Assembly: GCA_963848825.1 (NCBI GenBank)
Contig: CAWKFA010000015.1
Coordinates: 1,798,001-1,862,000 of the forward strand
Direction of reading: 5' to 3'
Source: CAVVSQ01 sp963848825
Lineage (GTDB): Bacteria > Planctomycetota > Planctomycetia > Gemmatales > Gemmataceae
DNA length: 64,000 bases
The position numbers and the translations under genes are program-made. The notes under the pieces were generated by a model. The model saw nothing but the letters and a program-made list of their open reading frames with translations. It did no database searches and was not told the origin of the DNA. Shown here in pieces: positions 38,022 to 47,210 of the stretch. The first letter of the stretch is position 1, and every line of letters begins with the position of its first letter.

Positions 38022-38368
38022 ACGATCCTCTTCAGGCGGCTGTAAGCAAACTCAACCTGGGTCACCAACAACGCCACGTTTTTCTGTGCACGGGCCCGAG
38101 TTGTTGTACGCCGGAAGCCGGGCTTGCCGCCTGGGAGGTTTTGAAGCAGCAGCTCAAGGATAAGGGCCTTACCAACGTTTGCCTGCGCACCAAAGTAGGA
38201 TGCCTGCGTATTTGTTGCGCGGGCCCGACCATGGTGGTCTATCCGGAAGGAACGTGGTACCAGGGCATGACCACCGAACGCATACCGCGTTTCGTCCAGG
38301 AACACCTCGTGGACGGCAAGCCAATCCAGGAATGGGTCTTTGCCCATGGTCCGTTAGATCCTTCCTGA
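38018..38368 (+). CDS. Thioredoxin-like [2Fe-2S] ferredoxin
   Basis: 116 aa. HVFLCTGPSCCTPEAGLAAW and VGCLRICCAGPTMVVYPEG give the C-x5-C ... C-x3-C cluster of thioredoxin-like [2Fe-2S] proteins (as in NuoE and shethna-type ferredoxins). It begins with an ATG that overlaps the stop of the ATPase gene (ATGA), so translation is coupled. There is no redox partner nearby; it probably transfers electrons in the cytoplasm. Confidence 0.85.
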   Translation: MNDPLQAAVSKLNLGHQQRHVFLCTGPSCCTPEAGLAAWEVLKQQLKDKGLTNVCLRTKVGCLRICCAGPTMVVYPEGTWYQGMTTERIPRFVQEHLVDGKPIQEWVFAHGPLDPS

Positions 38369-38568
38369 GGTCCAGTCGCGCCGAATTCGCCCTTCCATCT
38401 TCGCCATGTTCCCCAAGCTCCTTTGCTTGTCAATATGTACCGCTTTTTACGGGCAATCCTGGGCTCAAGGCGCGAATTTCCGACGGAAAGCGCCCGTGCC
38501 GGTAAAACGGGTTGGCCGATGAACAACGGAACGCTTCGTAGTCAGTATGTTGGCGGGAGGTGACAGCC
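38369..38568. other. Short intergenic stretch
   Basis: No gene, hairpin or promoter that I can support, apart from GGAGGTGACAGCC directly before the ATG at 38569, which serves as ribosome binding site for the HEAT protein. Confidence 0.4.
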
Positions 38569-39356
38569 ATGAACCGATTAGCCATGACTTTAGCCGTGAT
38601 CATTCTTGCCGCGTGCGTACCGGCCACACGGGCGGACGGCATGTTTGGGCTTTTTCACAAAAAGGTAAAGGTGGACCCCGCCCAGCGCGTACCGGAGTTG
38701 ATCCTGACCCTCAAGACGGAGCAGGATGAGCGCAAGCGCGGCAGCGCGGTCACGGAACTTGGCACATACGATAGCGCCGCCTTTGCCGAGATCGTGCCCG
38801 TGCTGGTGGACGTGCTCCAGCACGATGCCAAGGCATCGGTGCGGATGGACGCGGCTTCGAGCCTCGGCGCCCTGCGGCCTGTCTCCCAGCTCGCGGGCGA
38901 TGCTCTGGAAAAAGCCGCCACGAGCGACGACAACTGGCGGGCCCGCCTGCACGCCAAGAGCATTGTGATGAGGTATCGCATCGCCGGCTATTCGCCCAGG
39001 GGAGGCCAGAACGCCAAATCGAACGAGCCCCCTTTGATGGCGAACACCAGGCAAGGCACGCCCCAGGGACCACCCCGCCTAACCAATTTCCCGCCGGTGC
39101 CAATGGCGTGGCCAATACGTCGGTTACCAAGATTACGGTTTCAGGGAACGAAGACACGCCCTCCTTCCGGCCTAGCGTCGCCCGGCCTTTACCGGCGGGC
39201 CCGACCTTTTCGACGGCGGTGCCGCAAGAGTTAGTTCAGCCGGCACCCTCCGCGCTTCCCCTGGTTGAATCCAGTGGACCGCCGCTCATTCCCTTTACCC
39301 CCACGTCCCGACCAACCACGCCTGTAGCACCGCCATTGCCGGGGCCGCCTTTCTAA
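38569..39356 (+). CDS. Secreted HEAT-repeat protein with Pro-rich tail (frameshift near 39100)
   Basis: About 262 aa. ATG 38569 with GGAGG upstream; signal MNRLAMTLAVIILAACVPATR. GMFGLFHKKVKVDPAQRVPEL is followed by two to three HEAT-like helix pairs (AFAEIVPVLVDVLQHDAKAS, LAGDALEKAATSDDNWRAR). The frame changes around 39090-39110 and TSVTKITVSGNEDTPSFRP, with a Pro/Thr/Ser-rich tail, continues to 39356. Envelope protein of planctomycete type; role unknown. Confidence 0.65.
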
Positions 39357-39426
39357 GTCCGGTGAGCTTGCACAAAACGTCGTTTCCGGGCGTGGCGACA
39401 ATTGGAACCGAGCAAAACGGCGAATT

Positions 39427-39813
39427 ATGCACAGGCGACGAATCCTTCTGGTGCTGCTCGCCGGCCTTGTCGCCGCGCTGGGAGGCTGCAATCGTCAGGA
39501 TGCGGAATGCCTGGGAAGCATGGGCCGCAAAATCCTCGACCGGGCCGATAGCGCATCAGTATCCATTCGCGAGAAACTCGGTAGCCTGAAAAGCTCGGTT
39601 GGCGGCACGGTCAGCCCGCATGACCGGGTAGCCCTGCGCTTGCGCTGGGACAAGGCGCTGGCGGACGTGTCGATAGAAGTTGTCGCCAATAGCGGTGAGA
39701 TTGAACTGAAAGGCAGCGTAAGATCCGCGGAACAGCGCACCCGTGCCACAGAGTTGGCCGAATCGACAGCCGGGGTGGATCGCGTTCTGGTCAGCTTGAC
39801 GGTTGCCGAGTGA
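39427..39813 (+). CDS. BON-domain lipoprotein
   Basis: 128 aa. The signal peptide MHRRRILLVLLAGLVAALGG ends in a lipobox with Cys 21, so it is lipid-anchored. The C-terminal half is one BON domain: LRLRWDKALADVSIEVVANS, GEIELKGSVRSAEQRTRA, VDRVLVSLTVAE. BON modules bind phospholipid membranes and occur in OsmY-like stress proteins. It is the last plus-strand gene before the convergent groEL. Confidence 0.75.
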   Translation: MHRRRILLVLLAGLVAALGGCNRQDAECLGSMGRKILDRADSASVSIREKLGSLKSSVGGTVSPHDRVALRLRWDKALADVSIEVVANSGEIELKGSVRSAEQRTRATELAESTAGVDRVLVSLTVAE

Positions 39814-39827
39814 AAGTAGGCGAGCAT

Positions 39828-39984
39828 TTCCCGTAGGGTGGCGTCGAGCGTACTCGCGCTGACCCACCGAAATACCCGATCGCGCTGAATTAATTCCCGA
39901 AACGCCGTTCCTCGGATCGCGAACACGATTGTGTGCCGATTCCGGTGGGTCAGCGCGAGTACGCTCGACGCCACCCTACGGGAA
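39828..39984. mobile_element. MITE-like element with 42-bp perfect inverted repeats
   Basis: Arms of 42 bp (39828-39869 and 39943-39984) are perfectly complementary, each containing CCCGTAGGGTGGCGTCGAGC and TACTCGCGCTGACCCACCG, around a 73-bp centre. It carries no transposase. A diverged half copy (CGTAGGGTGTGTCAAGCGTA) occurs at 55351-55390. It lies 15 bp after the BON gene stop. Confidence 0.75.
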
Positions 39985-39993
39985 TAGGAAAAG

Positions 39994-40034
39994 CAAACGG
40001 GGACAAGACTTGGGTCTTGTCCCCGTTTGTTTTT
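39994..40034. terminator. REP-like hairpin acting as bidirectional terminator between BON gene and groEL
   Basis: CAAACGGGGACAAGAC, loop TTGG, GTCTTGTCCCCGTTTG: a perfect 16-bp stem, followed by TTTTT on the plus strand. It begins 22 bp downstream of the groEL stop and 10 bp from the MITE-like element. The GGGGAC/GTCCCC core resembles the other REP sequences of the window. Confidence 0.7.
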
Positions 40035-40055
40035 AGACAAAGGCTGGTTTACGCA

Positions 40056-41678
40056 TCAATCCATGTCTTCTTCGGACATGCCGCCCTTTTTCTTTTCATC
40101 CTTGGGCAGTTCGGCGACCAGGGCGTCGCTGGTAAGCAGCAGGGTCGCGACGCTGTTGGCGTTTTCCAGAGCGCTGCGGACCACCTTGGTCGGGTCGATG
40201 ATGCCTTCCTTGACCATATCGCAGTAGCGATCCTGGCGAGCGTCGTAGCCATAATTCTGGCTGTCATTTTCCATGACCTTGTTGGCGACGACATCGCCAT
40301 TCTCGCCGGCGTTGCCGACGATTTGAACGATGGGGGCCTTGCAGGCACGGACGATGATGTTGTAGCCGGCTTCCTCGTCGGCAGTCAGTCCCTTGGGCTT
40401 GAGGCCGGCCGAGGCACGCAGCAGAGCCACGCCGCCGCCCGGCAGAATGCCTTCCTGGTTGGCCGCCCGGGTCGCGTGCATGGCGTCCTCGACGCGTGCC
40501 TTCTTCTCTTTCATTTCGCTCTCGGTGGCGGCACCGACGTTGATCTTGGCCACGCCGCCGGAGAGCTTGGCGATGCGTTCGCCCAACTTTTCCTTGTCAT
40601 AATCGCTCGTGGACTTGGTCAACTCGTTCTGAATCAGGCCCACCCGGCCCTGGATGTCCGCCTTCTTGCCGGCCCCTTCGATGATGACCGTATTGTCCTT
40701 GTCGATCTTGATCTTTTTGCAACGACCCAGGTCCTTGAGGGTGATGTTCTCAAGTTGAATGCCCAGGTCCTCGAAGATCGCCTTGCCGCCGGTGAGAACG
40801 GCGATGTCCTCGAGCATGGCCTTGCGGCGATCACCATAACCGGGCGCCTTGACCGCGGCGCACTTGAAGGTGCCGCGCAGCTTGTTGATGACCAGGGTCG
40901 CCAGCGCTTCGCCTTCCACTTCCTCGCAGATGATGAAGATCGGCTTGCCAGCTTGCAGCACTTTCTCAAGCACCGGGACCAAGTCCTTGTTGGCGGAGAT
41001 CTTCTTCTCGTAGATCAGGATGTAGGGATCTTCGAGTTCGCATTCCATCTTTTGCGGATCGGTCACGAAATAAGGGGACAGATAGCCGCGGTCGAACTGC
41101 ATGCCCTCGACAAACTCATGGCCGGTTTCGATGGACTTGCCGTCTTCCACGGTGATGACGCCGTCCTTGCCCACCTTCTCCATGGCTTCGGCGATAATCT
41201 TGCCGATTTCGCTGTCATTGTTGGCGGCTATGGTCGCCACGTTTTCCAGGTCCTTCTTGTTCTTGACCGGAATGGACATCTTTTTGACGCGTTCGACGAT
41301 GTCATTGACGGCCTTTTCCATGCCCCGTTTCATCAGCATGGGATTAACGCCGGAAACAACCGCCCGCAGGCCTTCATTGAAAATAGCCTCCGCCAACACG
41401 GTCGCCGTCGTGGTGCCGTCGCCAGCCACATCGCTGGTCTTGGAAGCCACTTCCTTCACCATCTGCGCGCCCATGTTCTCGTACTTGTCTTCCAGCTCGA
41501 TTTCCTTGGCGACGGTGACGCCGTCCTTGGTAACCGTCGGCGAGCCAAAGCTCTTTTGCAAAATCACGTTGCGACCCTTGGGGCCAAGCGTGATCTTGAC
41601 GGCCCGGGCCAACTTGCCAACGCCCCGGCGCATCGCATCGCGGGCTTCCTGATCAAAAGCAATCTGTTTCGCGGCCAT
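40056..41678 (-). CDS. groL: Chaperonin GroEL
   Basis: 540 aa. AVKITLGPKGRNVILQKS and PTVTKDGVTVAKEIE are the nucleotide-binding N-terminal signature, GDGTTTATVLAEA the ATP loop; GGGVALLRASA is in the equatorial domain. It ends in KKKGGMSEEDMD; the usual Gly-Gly-Met repeat tail is reduced to a single GGM, a minor feature of interest. It makes the 14-mer folding chamber with GroES. The gene lies 57 bp downstream of groES, with GGGAGAAATC before the ATG, so it is a normal groESL operon. Confidence 0.97.
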   Translation of the reverse strand: MAAKQIAFDQEARDAMRRGVGKLARAVKITLGPKGRNVILQKSFGSPTVTKDGVTVAKEIELEDKYENMGAQMVKEVASKTSDVAGDGTTTATVLAEAIFNEGLRAVVSGVNPMLMKRGMEKAVNDIVERVKKMSIPVKNKKDLENVATIAANNDSEIGKIIAEAMEKVGKDGVITVEDGKSIETGHEFVEGMQFDRGYLSPYFVTDPQKMECELEDPYILIYEKKISANKDLVPVLEKVLQAGKPIFIICEEVEGEALATLVINKLRGTFKCAAVKAPGYGDRRKAMLEDIAVLTGGKAIFEDLGIQLENITLKDLGRCKKIKIDKDNTVIIEGAGKKADIQGRVGLIQNELTKSTSDYDKEKLGERIAKLSGGVAKINVGAATESEMKEKKARVEDAMHATRAANQEGILPGGGVALLRASAGLKPKGLTADEEAGYNIIVRACKAPIVQIVGNAGENGDVVANKVMENDSQNYGYDARQDRYCDMVKEGIIDPTKVVRSALENANSVATLLLTSDALVAELPKDEKKKGGMSEEDMD

Positions 41679-41735
41679 GATTTCTCCCTGATAAATTGAA
41701 AACTTTGTTTATTTGAAATTTAAAATGTCGCCGGC

Positions 41736-42026
41736 CTAATCCATCACCGCCAGGATATCCTCTTCACGCATCAAAAGAATGTTGTCCGTGCCCCGCGCCT
41801 TGTATTCATCACCAGCCCACGCGGTAAAGAGAACGGTATCGCCCACTTTGACCTGCAAGCCACGACGAGTGCCGTCCTTGAGCATGCGGCCGCTGCCGAT
41901 GGCCATCACCTTGCCCTGTTGTGGTTTGTTCTTGGCGGAATCCGGCAACAAAATGCCCCCTGCCGTCTTGTCCTCCGCGTCGTGTCGTTTGACGACAACA
42001 CGATCTCCCAGCGGCTTCACATTCAT
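41736..42026 (-). CDS. groES: Co-chaperonin GroES
   Basis: 96 aa from ATG 42026, with AAGGAGATTCCCAA in front. NVKPLGDRVVVKRHDAEDKT and AGGILLPDSAKNKPQQGKVM are the beta-barrel and the mobile loop that docks on GroEL (GGILLPD). The end DNILLMREEDILAVMD is typical. It caps the GroEL ring. First gene of the operon; the sigma-54-like promoter lies 45-64 bp upstream. Confidence 0.97.
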   Translation of the reverse strand: MNVKPLGDRVVVKRHDAEDKTAGGILLPDSAKNKPQQGKVMAIGSGRMLKDGTRRGLQVKVGDTVLFTAWAGDEYKARGTDNILLMREEDILAVMD

Positions 42027-42070
42027 TTGGGAATCTCCTTGGTAGCCAACAATGGAACGTGCAGCCGTGC

Positions 42071-42090
42071 TTTGCAATTCCCGTGCCTAG
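42071..42090 (-). promoter_or_regulatory. Candidate sigma-54 (-24/-12) promoter of groES-groEL
   Basis: On the minus strand GGCACGGGAATTGCA: GG and GC are exactly 10 bases apart, matching the GG-N10-GC rule and the TGGCAC-N5-TTGC consensus except the first T (here A). The expected start site, about 12 bases downstream, would be about 36 bases before the groES ATG. There is no CIRCE sequence in this gap, so control by HrcA is not suggested. Confidence 0.6.
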
Positions 42091-42225
42091 ACGGCGAGAC
42101 GCCATAACTGTAAACGCAATAGTGTGTTGGGATTTTTGGCCGTGCCTCACGGCTCATGAAATAAACTGCCAGATGAGGCACGCCCGGCGATAAATCTGCC
42201 GGAATGGCAGGTTGCGAGCGCCCCG

Positions 42226-43886
42226 TCATTCCTTCGCGGTGCGCCCCTGCCAAATAAGTACGACGATGAGGGTCAAGATTAATATGCCCACGACAACAAT
42301 CGGCCAAAACTTCCCGCTCGCGAGGGGCGTGGTTTGCTTCGCGGCTGGCGCGGTGACGTTGGGCAAGGGGCCAGCCTCCGCTTGCATCGGACCTTCCAGG
42401 ACGTTCTTGTGGAGGGCCGTGATGCGGTCGAGGTCGGCGATTGTGCGGCCGAGGTAGATGTGATCGTAAAGACCCTGGCCCAAACCAGCCATGGGTGCGA
42501 AGCTGATGCCCGTGACCGTCATGGGGCCAAAGTCCTCGAACAGATCGCGCGTGACCATTTGCCATTGGCGGGGTGGCTCGTCGGCGATGCGCGTCATGGC
42601 GCCCCAGGCTTTGGTTTTCTCGCTTACCTCGCCGGCATAATAACGGTGCCACTGTTGGGCTGCGCGAAAAGCTGCAGCATGATGCCCGGGGCCACCGTGC
42701 GTTTCCACGCGAAGCGTAGATAGCGATACTGCCCTAACCTGGGCTCCGCCGCGATTTGATAACGCCAGAACGGCATGGCCGCCTGAAAGCGCTGAAAGGG
42801 GGTAACGACAAGGGCGGACTTTCCCGAAAAATGGCTTTGCTCCGTTTGAAAAGCTATGCTGCCATCGTTGGCGCCGACATTGTTCAGGTTGTCGATGTAA
42901 AGTGTGATGTCATCTTCCAAAAGCTCCACGACGGCTTGCTGCTGCTCCCACTCCGCTTCAGTTAGTTCGGGTAGTCCGTGGGCAGACAGCGTAAACTCCT
43001 TCGCATCAGGGGAAGTCTCCGAGGTCAACTCAAAACCGACCGTTTCCTTGCGGTCGATCAGCGCAACGCTTTTTGGGCCATTCGCCGGACCCTGGGTGCC
43101 CACTGTGTGCCAGGTGAGGATGGGCATTTTCGCCGTGAAGTCGTATTCAAATTGGCCTGCAGTCTTTATGCCGCCATTTTCCGAGGCATAATCCAGGATC
43201 ACCCAGTCGTGAGCCGGATCGACGCGAAATGTACCTTTACGGACGGCGGCCGAACCTTCCTTGGAAGCCGGGGGCCCATAGGCCACCTTCAGCGCTTGTT
43301 CCTGCCCGGGAGCCGGGTCGGGGGTGACGCTGAGCATGTTGAATGCCGGAAACTTCTGCAAGTTCGTCAAGGCAATGCCGGACAGATAAAAGTTGGGGGC
43401 AAGCGCCCGCCGCATTCTTTCTCGCAATGCCGCGAGCTGAGGCTCGGACTGCAGAGCAAAAGACAATTTGGTGATGTGCCAAAAGTTTTCGCTTCCCGCA
43501 GTCAGCGAAAAGGCATATTTTGGATTCGCGCATTCGATTGACCAAGGATCGCTGCCGTTCGCGAGAGTCCACTTTTTCCACCACCAAACGGAACCGGTCG
43601 CCTGCTTGAATTTGGATTGGAGCGAAGTGGACTCGCGGTCCTTGGCGGTGAATACAGTGGTTGCGAGGGAACTTCCCTGCAGCGTGTCGATGAACTCGGC
43701 ATAGCGCTGCCAGGCCTTGGGAGTTTCAGCCCGGAAACGAGCAAGCTGGTCTACCTCCACGGGATCTTGACGCGCCGCACCGACAAAATTGCCTGGCAGG
43801 AAACCGGTCGCTATCCACAGGATGCCGCAGGCCAGTTGCTGGACAGCGGCACGCGCGACGGGCGAAACGCGATTTGCATGGGGCAT
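42226..43886 (-). CDS. Secreted planctomycete protein with C-terminal membrane anchor (frameshift near 42645)
   Basis: About 553 aa after repair. N-terminus AVQQLACGILWIATGFLPGN predicts export. The frame from ATG 43886 reads to FAQPNSGTVI, and another frame continues with RYYAGEVSEKTKAWGAMTRI; one lost C in an ACCC run near 42645 repairs it. The end has WQMVTRDLFEDFGPMTVTGI and DHIYLGRTIADLDRIT, a motif also seen in planctomycete secreted proteins of unknown function, followed by a single TM helix (WPIVVVGILILTLIVVLIW) and a charged end. Probably anchored in the inner membrane with its bulk outside. Confidence 0.65.
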
Positions 43887-44006
43887 ATGAATTTCCTGAA
43901 GGTGTCCGCCAGAGAAGAGCTAACAACACGAGCGCCCGGCCCAGACCACCGCTTGGCCTCTCGAATCTACTATGAAGCCATGCTGCGCTCCATGGTTTAC
44001 AGTGCA

Positions 44007-44744
44007 CTAAAACCCGCCCCGGCCGCGGTTCAGTTTCGCCAGCGTGTCAATGACCACGGGATCGTTGGGGAAAAGCGGCACCGCATAAGCGAGCCCGTGG
44101 CGCAGGCCGTGCAGACTGGCGCGAAGCGTTTGCAGGCGGATGTAATCGCGGGTACGCATTTGCGAGGCATGCGCTTCCATGGCGGCAGTCCAGGCCGCGA
44201 CGATTTCAGGTGCCCCGATGTCGAACAGGATTGGCGTCACGTCCTTCGGCTCAGCGTCGACGGTCAGTGCATAGTAAAACAGGTGATCGATGGCATGCGG
44301 CGGCAAACCGCGCAGCTCCGTGATGCCGCCGTAACGCGCCAGCCGCGCGGCGTCCCGAATCAATTGTCCCAGGCGGAAATGGTCGGGGTGTTGGTTTTCG
44401 ACCAGCGTGGGCGCCAGCACAATGCCCGGCTTCAGCCGGCGCAGGACCAGTGCCAGGTTGATGGCATGTTGGGCCCGAACCTCCAAGTGGGAATCGCCAT
44501 CGAGCTCGACAAATTCGAGAGAGGCACCCAGGATTTGCGCGGCTTTCTCGGCTTCGGCCGTGCGCTCTGCCGGCGTGCCATTGGTGCCGGCCTCGCCGCG
44601 CGAGCAAACGACGAGATGGGCCGCACGGCCGGAGCGCGTTTCGCGCGCAATCACGCCGCCGCAACCGAACTCGATATCGTCCGGGTGGGCGCCGAAAGCC
44701 AGGAGCGGCTTGAGGTCAGGAGTCGGGTCCTGTGTAGGCTTCAT
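44007..44744 (-). CDS. PIG-L/LmbE family deacetylase (BshB-like)
   Basis: 245 aa from ATG 44744. LLAFGAHPDDIEFGCGGVIA is the zinc-binding AHPDD motif with His and Asp; the later HPDH motif (ENQHPDHFRLGQLIRDAARL) supplies the other ligand. SRGEAGTNGTPAERTAEAE is typical for the BshB1 branch, which removes acetyl from GlcNAc-malate in bacillithiol synthesis. No leader, so it is cytoplasmic. It overlaps the end of the BshC-like gene by 29 bp. That a bacillithiol-like pathway operates here is an inference from the pair. Confidence 0.8.
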   Translation of the reverse strand: MKPTQDPTPDLKPLLAFGAHPDDIEFGCGGVIARETRSGRAAHLVVCSRGEAGTNGTPAERTAEAEKAAQILGASLEFVELDGDSHLEVRAQHAINLALVLRRLKPGIVLAPTLVENQHPDHFRLGQLIRDAARLARYGGITELRGLPPHAIDHLFYYALTVDAEPKDVTPILFDIGAPEIVAAWTAAMEAHASQMRTRDYIRLQTLRASLHGLRHGLAYAVPLFPNDPVVIDTLAKLNRGRGGF

Positions 44745-45492
44745 CGGGTCGCTCGATCGTGTCTCGATTGACATAGGTGATTTCCGGTGCGTCTTCCCTG
44801 GAAAGATATGCCTGCTCGCTCGCTCCGGCGACATAATGTGTGCAATGAAGGACCGATTGCATCCAGCGCAAACGGCTATCGCGCGTCGGGCTGATCTGCT
44901 CCACGGTGAAGGAACTGGCCGGAAAGCTCACGTAAACGTCGCCACCCTCGTGCAACTTGAAGACGCCATCCGCGGGCCTTGCTCGCACGATTTCGCCGGC
45001 ATAGGGGACGTCGACGAAAAAATCGTCGATGGCGCAGGCGGCCCGCCGCAAGGCGGGGTCGCCCGAGCGTGCCACGCGCATGCCGTCCAGGAGGCCCATG
45101 TGCCGATACATCTCGAGGCAAAAGTCGGCGACATTGTCGGCCCTGGTGTTCTTGAAAGCTTCGACCCAGTGTGGGTCGACGAAGTGCCGCAATTGCAGGG
45201 CGGTCTTCGCCTGCCAATCTTCAGGGATTTTCTTCAGATAGAGAGGGGAATGCTTGCGCTGTAATTTGTTGACGAAGGTAAAATTGAGCGTCGTCGGCAC
45301 GCCGGAGCTGCGCTGGCGCAGGGTGGTGCGCGTCTCGCGCGGATCCTGATCGCTATCGTGGTAAAAAAAGACGATTTCACCACCGATTTCACGCTGCAGG
45401 CGACGCGCGGTCTGAATTTTCGCGTAAAGAAACCGGCGCGGAAAGAAACCGCACGGCTGTTGCCCAAAACAAATGACAGGTGATTCGCTCAT
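44716..45492 (-). CDS. BshC-like N-terminal domain protein
   Basis: 258 aa from ATG 45492, which overlaps the symporter stop (TCAT on the plus strand); a start at 45531 would overlap further. VICFGQQPCGFFPRRFLYAK and EIVFFYHDSDQDPRETRT resemble the first strands of BshC (TGQQ-x-G-x-F-x-GP-x-x-x-x-x-K and PVFW-x-x-x-EDHD), the cysteine-adding enzyme of bacillithiol synthesis with a class I synthetase-like fold. It is half the usual BshC length of about 540 aa. The recognition is by motif memory and not by alignment. No homologue of BshA is seen in this window. Confidence 0.55.
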   Translation of the reverse strand: MSESPVICFGQQPCGFFPRRFLYAKIQTARRLQREIGGEIVFFYHDSDQDPRETRTTLRQRSSGVPTTLNFTFVNKLQRKHSPLYLKKIPEDWQAKTALQLRHFVDPHWVEAFKNTRADNVADFCLEMYRHMGLLDGMRVARSGDPALRRAACAIDDFFVDVPYAGEIVRARPADGVFKLHEGGDVYVSFPASSFTVEQISPTRDSRLRWMQSVLHCTHYVAGASEQAYLSREDAPEITYVNRDTIERPDEAYTGPDS

Positions 45493-47210
45493 GCGCTGGG
45501 TAATGATCCTGTGCGACGGGGAATAAGCCATAGCACGGCCTGAATGACAACGCTAAAGAGGACGCAGGCCGCGCAGCCGATTACGTTGTACCAAAGATAG
45601 CCTATTTCATTTTCGAACCGAAAATACATGAAGATCACCAGCGTTTGCGCGGCCAGCGCGGCCCAAAACACCGCCGTTCCCTGGATGATGCGCAGGAAAA
45701 ACGCCACCATGAACAGGCCAAGCACCACCCCATAAAAGATGGATGCCACGATGTTGGCTGCCTGAATCAAGTTTTCGGTCATGTGGGCGAACAGCGCGAA
45801 CGAGATGGCGACGATTCCCCAAAAAGCCATGAAGCACTTCGAGGCGATGACATAGTGCCGGTCGGTGGCGTCACGCTTGATGATATGGCGGTAGAAATCG
45901 ACAATGGTCGCGGAAGTGAGGGCATTGAGCTCCGCCGCCTTGGACTGCAAGGCCGCGGCGAAAATGGCCGCGACCAACAGGCCAATAACACCATGGGGCA
46001 ACTGCTGGAGCACAAAGGTCATGAAGACATAATCGGTATCGTTTGTTTGCAGATGCGGGTTCGCCTCGGCGAGCTTTTTCTTGGCTTCGCCACGTAGGGA
46101 CTCGCTGCGCTTGTGCACCGTGAGTAACTGCGCATAGGCGTCGGCAGTGGCCGTCTCGTCGCCTGTTCGGCGGGCGGCGAGCCAGGCCTGAATCCGTTCT
46201 TGCTTCTCCCCGTGGATCGACGTGAACTCACTTTCCATGGCGCGCAGTTGCTGGCCCGCGCTGCCGTTTAGTTCCGTTTTCCAGGCTGCCTCGTTAAAAA
46301 AGAGGGGCGGCGCCACGAACTGATAAAACACGAAAACCAGCGCCCCCAGCAACAATATGAAGAACTGCATCGGAATCTTCATGATGGCGTTGAACATCAG
46401 CCCGAGCCGGCTTTCTCGTAGCGAGGAGCCGGACAAATAACGCTGCACCTGGGATTGATCGGTACCAAAATAGGACAGGGCCAAGAAAAGGCCCCCCAAA
46501 AGGCCCGACCAAAAAGTATAGCGGCGCTCAACGTTCAGCGAAAAATCCACTGTTTCAAGTTTACCCAGGCCGTCGGCAACGGTGAGCGCGTCAACCACGG
46601 AGAACTGCGCCGGCAACTTGGTCAACAGGACGATAAACGCCATGGCCATGCCGCCGAAGATCACGGACATCTGATATTTTTGCGTGACCGTGACCGCTTC
46701 GCTACCGCCGGCCACGGTGTAGATCGTGACAATAAGCCCGCTGACGATGATCGTGAGGTCCAGTCGCCAGCCCAGGACAGTGGCCAGGACGATCGCGGGT
46801 GCATAGATCGTGACACCGGCGGCGATTCCACGTTGCAGCAGGAAGAGGCCGGCGCCGAGAAGCCGTGTCTTGCTGTCGAAACGCTGACCGAGATATTCGT
46901 AAGCGGTATAGACGTTGAGGCTTCGATACCTGGGAAGAAAGACCGCGGCGATAATGATCATCGCCAGCGGCAGCCCGAAATAATTTTGCACGAAGCCCAG
47001 GCCATCCTGATAGCCCTGTCCCGTCGCGGAGATGAAAGTGATGGCGCTGGCCTGTGTCGCCATGACGGAGATGCCGACGAGAAGCCAGCCAGTGGTCTGA
47101 TTGCCCCGCAAATAGCCGCTCAGCGAGCGGCGGCCCCGGGTGCGCCAAATGCCGACCACGGCAATGCCCACGATGCTGCCGATCAGGACCACAAAATCCA
47201 ATAGATTCAT
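45489..47210 (-). CDS. Sodium:solute symporter (SSS family)
   Basis: 573 aa. The SSS signature is visible: LSGYLRGNQTTGWLLVGISV, MATQASAITFISATGQGYQDG and GLIVTIYTVAGGSEAVTVTQ with about 13 membrane helices. A long hydrophilic insert between helices (SEFTSIHGEKQERIQAWLAA and onward) of about 100 residues is unusual. It imports a small organic solute with Na+; the substrate cannot be read, but the deacetylases around it suggest an amino sugar or glycoside. Its start ATG overlaps the stop of a small membrane gene. Confidence 0.85.
   Translation of the reverse strand: MNLLDFVVLIGSIVGIAVVGIWRTRGRRSLSGYLRGNQTTGWLLVGISVMATQASAITFISATGQGYQDGLGFVQNYFGLPLAMIIIAAVFLPRYRSLNVYTAYEYLGQRFDSKTRLLGAGLFLLQRGIAAGVTIYAPAIVLATVLGWRLDLTIIVSGLIVTIYTVAGGSEAVTVTQKYQMSVIFGGMAMAFIVLLTKLPAQFSVVDALTVADGLGKLETVDFSLNVERRYTFWSGLLGGLFLALSYFGTDQSQVQRYLSGSSLRESRLGLMFNAIMKIPMQFFILLLGALVFVFYQFVAPPLFFNEAAWKTELNGSAGQQLRAMESEFTSIHGEKQERIQAWLAARRTGDETATADAYAQLLTVHKRSESLRGEAKKKLAEANPHLQTNDTDYVFMTFVLQQLPHGVIGLLVAAIFAAALQSKAAELNALTSATIVDFYRHIIKRDATDRHYVIASKCFMAFWGIVAISFALFAHMTENLIQAANIVASIFYGVVLGLFMVAFFLRIIQGTAVFWAALAAQTLVIFMYFRFENEIGYLWYNVIGCAACVLFSVVIQAVLWLIPRRTGSLPSA

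Noticed and set aside
39933..41699. Open frame of 588 codons opposite groEL
   Set aside because: It is the exact antisense shadow of groEL with the expected GC-driven codon pattern; no family resemblance.
42027..42225. CIRCE operator (HrcA) before groES
   Set aside because: No TTAGCACTC-N9-GAGTGCTAA type repeat is present; only the sigma-54-like site is supported.
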